Assembly: GCA_947488905.1 (NCBI GenBank)
Contig: CANLBJ010000002.1
Coordinates: 620,001 to 684,000, forward strand
Direction: 5' to 3'
DNA length: 64,000 nucleotides
From: Ulvibacter algarum
Lineage (GTDB): Bacteria > Bacteroidota > Bacteroidia > Flavobacteriales > Flavobacteriaceae
Below are positions 60,767 to 64,000 of this stretch, one piece after another (the stretch's first letter is position 1; the number at the start of each line of letters is the position of its first letter). The notes beneath the pieces are model-generated. The model ran no database searches, was not told the DNA's origin, and saw only the letters and a list, made by a program, of their open reading frames with translations. Both the position numbers and the translations under genes were made by a program.

Positions 60767-63478
60767 GTGCAGACACCTAAGCAATTTTATTTTATTCTAT
60801 TCCTCTTACTCCAGTTGGGTGGTCTATCGCTATATGCACAAGACCCAATTAGAGAAGGTGAAATCAATTTACCTATAGAAGAAGAAAAACCTATTGTTTT
60901 ACCTTCTACTGAAGAGGGAAAAATAACCCCCACTACTCCAGAAAACAACACTAAAGTAACTGATACCATACGCCCAAAAGAAGATTTAAAACACATTATG
61001 GAGTATTATGGAGAAGACTATGTTTTTCTTGATAAGAAAAATAATCGTGCTTACCTATACAACAAAGCCTATGTAGTTTATGGTGACACACGTATTGAAG
61101 CCGGTGAGATTGTGATGGACTATAACACAAATGAAATTTATGCTCGTGGAATTGATAGCGCAGGTGTTTATATGCAAAAACCTGTCTTTGTTCAAGGTGC
61201 AAATGAGGTAAGACCAGACTCTTTACGCTTTAACAACGATACAGAAAAAGCTATAATTTATAATTCTAGAACCCAACAAAATGGTTTTAATGTAATTGCA
61301 GAGATTACAAAAAAACAAAATGACTCTGTTATATTCTTAAGAAATGTAAAGTTTACAACTTCAGAAAATATAGATGACCCTGAGTATTACTTTTATACTC
61401 GTAGAGCAAAATTTGTCCCTAATAAGAAGATTGTGACTGGGTTTACAAATATGTATATCGCAGATGTCCCTACCCCTATTGCTTTACCATTTGCTTATTT
61501 CCCACTAACAGAAGACCGGGCTTCTGGTTTTATCTTACCCTCTGTAGGTGATAATAGCAATGGCTTTTCACTACAAAATGGTGGTTATTATTTTGCATTA
61601 AGTGATTATATAGATCTTACTGCACAAGGAGATTACTCTACTAATGGTAGTTATGGTCTGCGAGCAGAGTCTAACTATGCTTTAAGATATAAGTTTGCAG
61701 GTAATATAAGTTTGCGATATGAAAACAATATAACAGGAGAAAGGGGTTTTGATGATTTTTCGCAAAGTGCTATTTACAATATACGCTGGTCTCACAGACA
61801 AGATGCTAAAGTAAATCCATCTTCACGTTTTTCTGCAAATGTAAATCTAGGTAGTAGTGTTTATTACCAGCAATCACAAAACCAAACTAATAATGCAAGC
61901 GCGCTTGTTAACACATTAAGCTCTTCTATATCTTACACAAAAACCTTTGACATAGAACCGCAAGTAAATATAAGTGTTGCTGCTACTCACTCTCAAAATA
62001 CGCAAACACAGGCTATAAATATGTCGCTACCTAACTTTAACGGTAGTGTGGCACGTATTTATCCTTTTGCACCAAAAATAGGTGCTAAAAAAGGGATTAT
62101 TGATAATATTAATGTGCAATACAATGTTACCGCAGAAAACAGAATAAGCACGGTAGACTCTCTGTTTTTTAAACCCGAAATGTTTAATAATGCACAAATA
62201 GGTGCAAGACACAGCATCCCTATTTCTACAAACTTTAAAATACTTGATTATTTAAGTGCCTCTATGAGTACTAATTATCAAGAAACTTGGTTATTAAAAA
62301 CAATAAGCAGACGTTATGACGCTCTCGCAGATGACGGTGAAGGCGCAGTAATAGAAGACACAATTCCTGGTTTTGACAGCTACAGAACGTATAATTTTTC
62401 TACCAGTTTAGGTACTACTGTTTACGGTACTTTTAATCGTGGTGAAGATAAAAAGATACAAGGTATTCGTCATGTAATGCGCCCCTCTATTAGCTATAAT
62501 ATAAACCCAGCTTTTGACAAATATTATGATGACTATGATATCATCACTCCAGCTACCGCAGATGAGGCTGCTTCTACAGAAACAATAGAATATTCAAGAT
62601 TTGAAAACACATTATACGGTGCTCCCGGAAAAACTTTTAGTAGTAGTATAGGACTATCATTAAGTAATACACTAGAGGCAAAAGTAAGGTCACGTGACAC
62701 AACGGCAACCGAAGCTAAAAAAGTAACAATACTTAATAACCTTAATTTTGCCACTGCATATAACATAGCAGGTGACTCATTAAACCTAAGCCCCTTAAAT
62801 ATAAGCGGTAGCATACCTATAGTAGAAAAGTTAGATATTAACTTTAGAGGTACATTAAACCCTTACGCTCTCGATAATAACAATGATATAGTTGATGTCT
62901 GGAACATTAATAATGGTGGTAGCCTTTTTAGACTAACAGATGCAAATTTTAGTCTTAATTACTCTTTTAGCAGCAAAGACATCTCTGGATCTAAAAAGAA
63001 TGATGAAATTCTAGAAAACGATACTTTTAGAAATGGTGGTAGACAAGATGATCTTTTTGGTGAGTCTACTAATCAAATAGACGGAAATATTTTTGAGCCA
63101 GACCAGCAGTCTGATTATAAAAACAAAGAGTTTTATAGCTTTAGTATTCCTTGGGATTTACGTCTTGCCTATACAATGACATACAGCAATAACAGTCGTC
63201 AAAACGAGATTTCATCTCAATCACTTATGTTTAGTTCAAACTTAGAGCTATCTCCTAGATGGCGTGTAGGTATGTCTTCTGGTTATGATTTTAAGAATAA
63301 AGGTGTGACTTTAACACAGTTTAGATTTCAGCGAGATCTAGAAAGCTGGCAAATGAGTTTTAACTGGACGCCTATAGGTAGCATAAATACTTCTTGGTAC
63401 TTCTTTATTGGTATAAAAAGTAATATTCTTAGTGATATCAAATATGATAAACGTAGAATACCAGACAGAAATCTGTAG
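60767..63478 (+). CDS. lptD: LPS-assembly protein LptD (OstA-like outer-membrane protein)
   Basis: 903 residues starting with GTG at 60767; no ATG fits and a stop lies at 60758. Signal peptide (about 1-24, ending SLYAQ). An OstA-type beta-jellyroll region (about 75-200; MDYNTNEIYARGID) accepts LPS, and a large C-terminal beta-barrel (about 230-903) inserts it in the outer leaflet. It forms the translocon with LptE. The barrel is tyrosine- and asparagine-rich, as in other Bacteroidota. The 204-base upstream gap to the divergent amidase holds no other gene. Confidence 0.9.
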   Translation: MQTPKQFYFILFLLLQLGGLSLYAQDPIREGEINLPIEEEKPIVLPSTEEGKITPTTPENNTKVTDTIRPKEDLKHIMEYYGEDYVFLDKKNNRAYLYNKAYVVYGDTRIEAGEIVMDYNTNEIYARGIDSAGVYMQKPVFVQGANEVRPDSLRFNNDTEKAIIYNSRTQQNGFNVIAEITKKQNDSVIFLRNVKFTTSENIDDPEYYFYTRRAKFVPNKKIVTGFTNMYIADVPTPIALPFAYFPLTEDRASGFILPSVGDNSNGFSLQNGGYYFALSDYIDLTAQGDYSTNGSYGLRAESNYALRYKFAGNISLRYENNITGERGFDDFSQSAIYNIRWSHRQDAKVNPSSRFSANVNLGSSVYYQQSQNQTNNASALVNTLSSSISYTKTFDIEPQVNISVAATHSQNTQTQAINMSLPNFNGSVARIYPFAPKIGAKKGIIDNINVQYNVTAENRISTVDSLFFKPEMFNNAQIGARHSIPISTNFKILDYLSASMSTNYQETWLLKTISRRYDALADDGEGAVIEDTIPGFDSYRTYNFSTSLGTTVYGTFNRGEDKKIQGIRHVMRPSISYNINPAFDKYYDDYDIITPATADEAASTETIEYSRFENTLYGAPGKTFSSSIGLSLSNTLEAKVRSRDTTATEAKKVTILNNLNFATAYNIAGDSLNLSPLNISGSIPIVEKLDINFRGTLNPYALDNNNDIVDVWNINNGGSLFRLTDANFSLNYSFSSKDISGSKKNDEILENDTFRNGGRQDDLFGESTNQIDGNIFEPDQQSDYKNKEFYSFSIPWDLRLAYTMTYSNNSRQNEISSQSLMFSSNLELSPRWRVGMSSGYDFKNKGVTLTQFRFQRDLESWQMSFNWTPIGSINTSWYFFIGIKSNILSDIKYDKRRIPDRNL

Positions 63479-63486
63479 GTTTTTTA

Positions 63487-63496
63487 CTTCGGAAAT
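63487..63496 (+). repeat. intergenic copy of the CTTCGGAAAT motif
   Basis: An exact copy in the 46-base gap between lptD and ridA. Confidence 0.85.
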
Positions 63497-63524
63497 TTTA
63501 AGATAATAACAATACTTATTTATT

Positions 63525-63905
63525 ATGAAAAAAATAATCACAACCCCAAACGCCCCTGCTCCTATTGGGCCTTATAATCAAGCTGTCTTAAATGGTGATA
63601 TGCTTTATACTTCTGGTCAGATTGCCATTGACCCTAAAACAGGAGAACTCTTTAAAGGAAGTATTGAAGAAGAAACAAAGCTTGTAATGGAAAATCTAAA
63701 AGCGGTTTTAACTGCTGCAGAGATGACTTTTGAAAACGTATTAAAGGCATCTATATTTGTAAAAGATATGGGGCAATTTGCAAATATCAACTCTGTTTAT
63801 GGCAAATATTTCAATGAAGATACAGCGCCTGCAAGAGAGACTGTAGAGGTTGCAAATTTACCTAAATATGTAAATGTAGAAATCTCTGTGATTGCGAGCC
63901 GTTAG
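63525..63905 (+). CDS. ridA: RidA family reactive intermediate deaminase
   Basis: 126 residues. RidA/YjgF motifs: NAPAPIGPYNQAV at the start, YTSGQIAIDPKTGEL, and the end ARETVEVANLPKYVNVEISVIA with the conserved Arg of the substrate site. The trimer hydrolyses 2-aminoacrylate and other enamines that damage pyridoxal-phosphate enzymes. It follows lptD by 46 bases and may be co-transcribed. Confidence 0.94.
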   Translation: MKKIITTPNAPAPIGPYNQAVLNGDMLYTSGQIAIDPKTGELFKGSIEEETKLVMENLKAVLTAAEMTFENVLKASIFVKDMGQFANINSVYGKYFNEDTAPARETVEVANLPKYVNVEISVIASR

Positions 63906-63976
63906 ATTTTATATTCTCGATTGTATATTGAGTTATGTAATTGCTACTAAATTGTTTGCCCAAGTTTGATAAATAT

Positions 63977-64000
63977 ATGAAACAACATCATTTTACAGGT
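63977..64000 (+). CDS. possible start of a further gene (cut by window end)
   Basis: An ATG at 63977 opens a frame (MKQHHFTG) that runs off the window. Only eight codons are visible, so it cannot be identified. Confidence 0.3.

Noticed and set aside
1-64000. CRISPR arrays, tRNA or rRNA genes, insertion sequences, prophage
   Set aside because: No regularly spaced repeats, cloverleaf-like sequences, transposase or phage genes were found by reading both strands.

Overview
The window is an A+T-rich chromosomal segment (roughly one third G+C by eye) of a marine-type flavobacterium (Bacteroidota, Flavobacteriia). Support for this: start sites lack strong Shine-Dalgarno sequences; several upstream regions carry TANNTTTG-type -7 boxes, twice with a well-spaced TTG -33 box; BshA (bacillithiol), a NagZ-like GH3/beta-lactamase fusion, a SusC-type plug domain, a fused E1 alpha/beta 2-oxoacid dehydrogenase and many typical flavobacterial lipoproteins are present; and a TTCGACT..CGCTCA-type intergenic hairpin is found. 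I cannot name the genus. I see no rRNA, tRNA, insertion sequence, prophage or CRISPR array, and no gene-free stretch over 300 bases.

Layout. 0-3.5 kb: the 3' end of aroB, a small acidic protein, a DinB/Lrp pair, and an M14 carboxypeptidase divergent from an XRE regulator with four copies of a palindromic operator between them. 3.5-7.9 kb: a lipoprotein-TerC-TerB-like-trmL run, a methyltransferase/VF530 fusion, mscL and small proteins. 7.9-13.7 kb: topoisomerase IV parE and parC, split by a DUF1016-type nuclease gene that has a hexanucleotide microsatellite upstream. 13.9-16.7 kb: two cold-shock-domain genes, a membrane-anchored winged-helix regulator of unusual topology, a 57-residue membrane protein and the ribosome hibernation factor. 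16.7-24.4 kb: rlmI and an eight-gene type III polyketide synthase operon with its own ACP, ketosynthase, dehydratase and FabL-like reductase. 24.5-33.7 kb: OmpA/lipocalin lipoproteins, a branched-chain 2-oxoacid dehydrogenase E1 and metabolic genes, SUI1 and ung. 33.7-38.6 kb: mutS2, a DCC-family gene and a DUF4139 protein interrupted by a SusC-like plug. 38.6-42.8 kb: an ATP-grasp / N-formylglutamate amidohydrolase-like / DUF1704 metallopeptidase operon, divergent from mscS. 42.8-50.9 kb: a secreted Calx-beta-like protein, a symporter, aroC, a lipoprotein, a large FAD/Fe-S dehydrogenase and a small outer-membrane barrel. 51-60.6 kb: a co-directional block of bshA, the GH3/beta-lactamase fusion, an unknown protein, two Fe-S redox proteins, a HAD-like protein, an MCE protein and a murein amidase. 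60.7-64 kb: lptD and ridA.

Most striking observations. (1) A 10-mer, CTTCGGAAAT, occurs 13 times exactly, on both strands and in several reading frames, plus about ten variants of the centre base. Chance would give well under one exact copy, so it is a DNA-level signal. (2) The ATP-grasp + DUF1704 + N-formylglutamate amidohydrolase operon looks like a ligase/peptidase pair for a small peptide or a protein tail. (3) The type III PKS operon has dedicated acyl-chain genes but no obvious ketoreductase. (4) The XRE regulator and its four-site operator form a compact, testable control circuit. (5) A DUF1016 nuclease sits between parE and parC, with a microsatellite and in-frame internal repeats.
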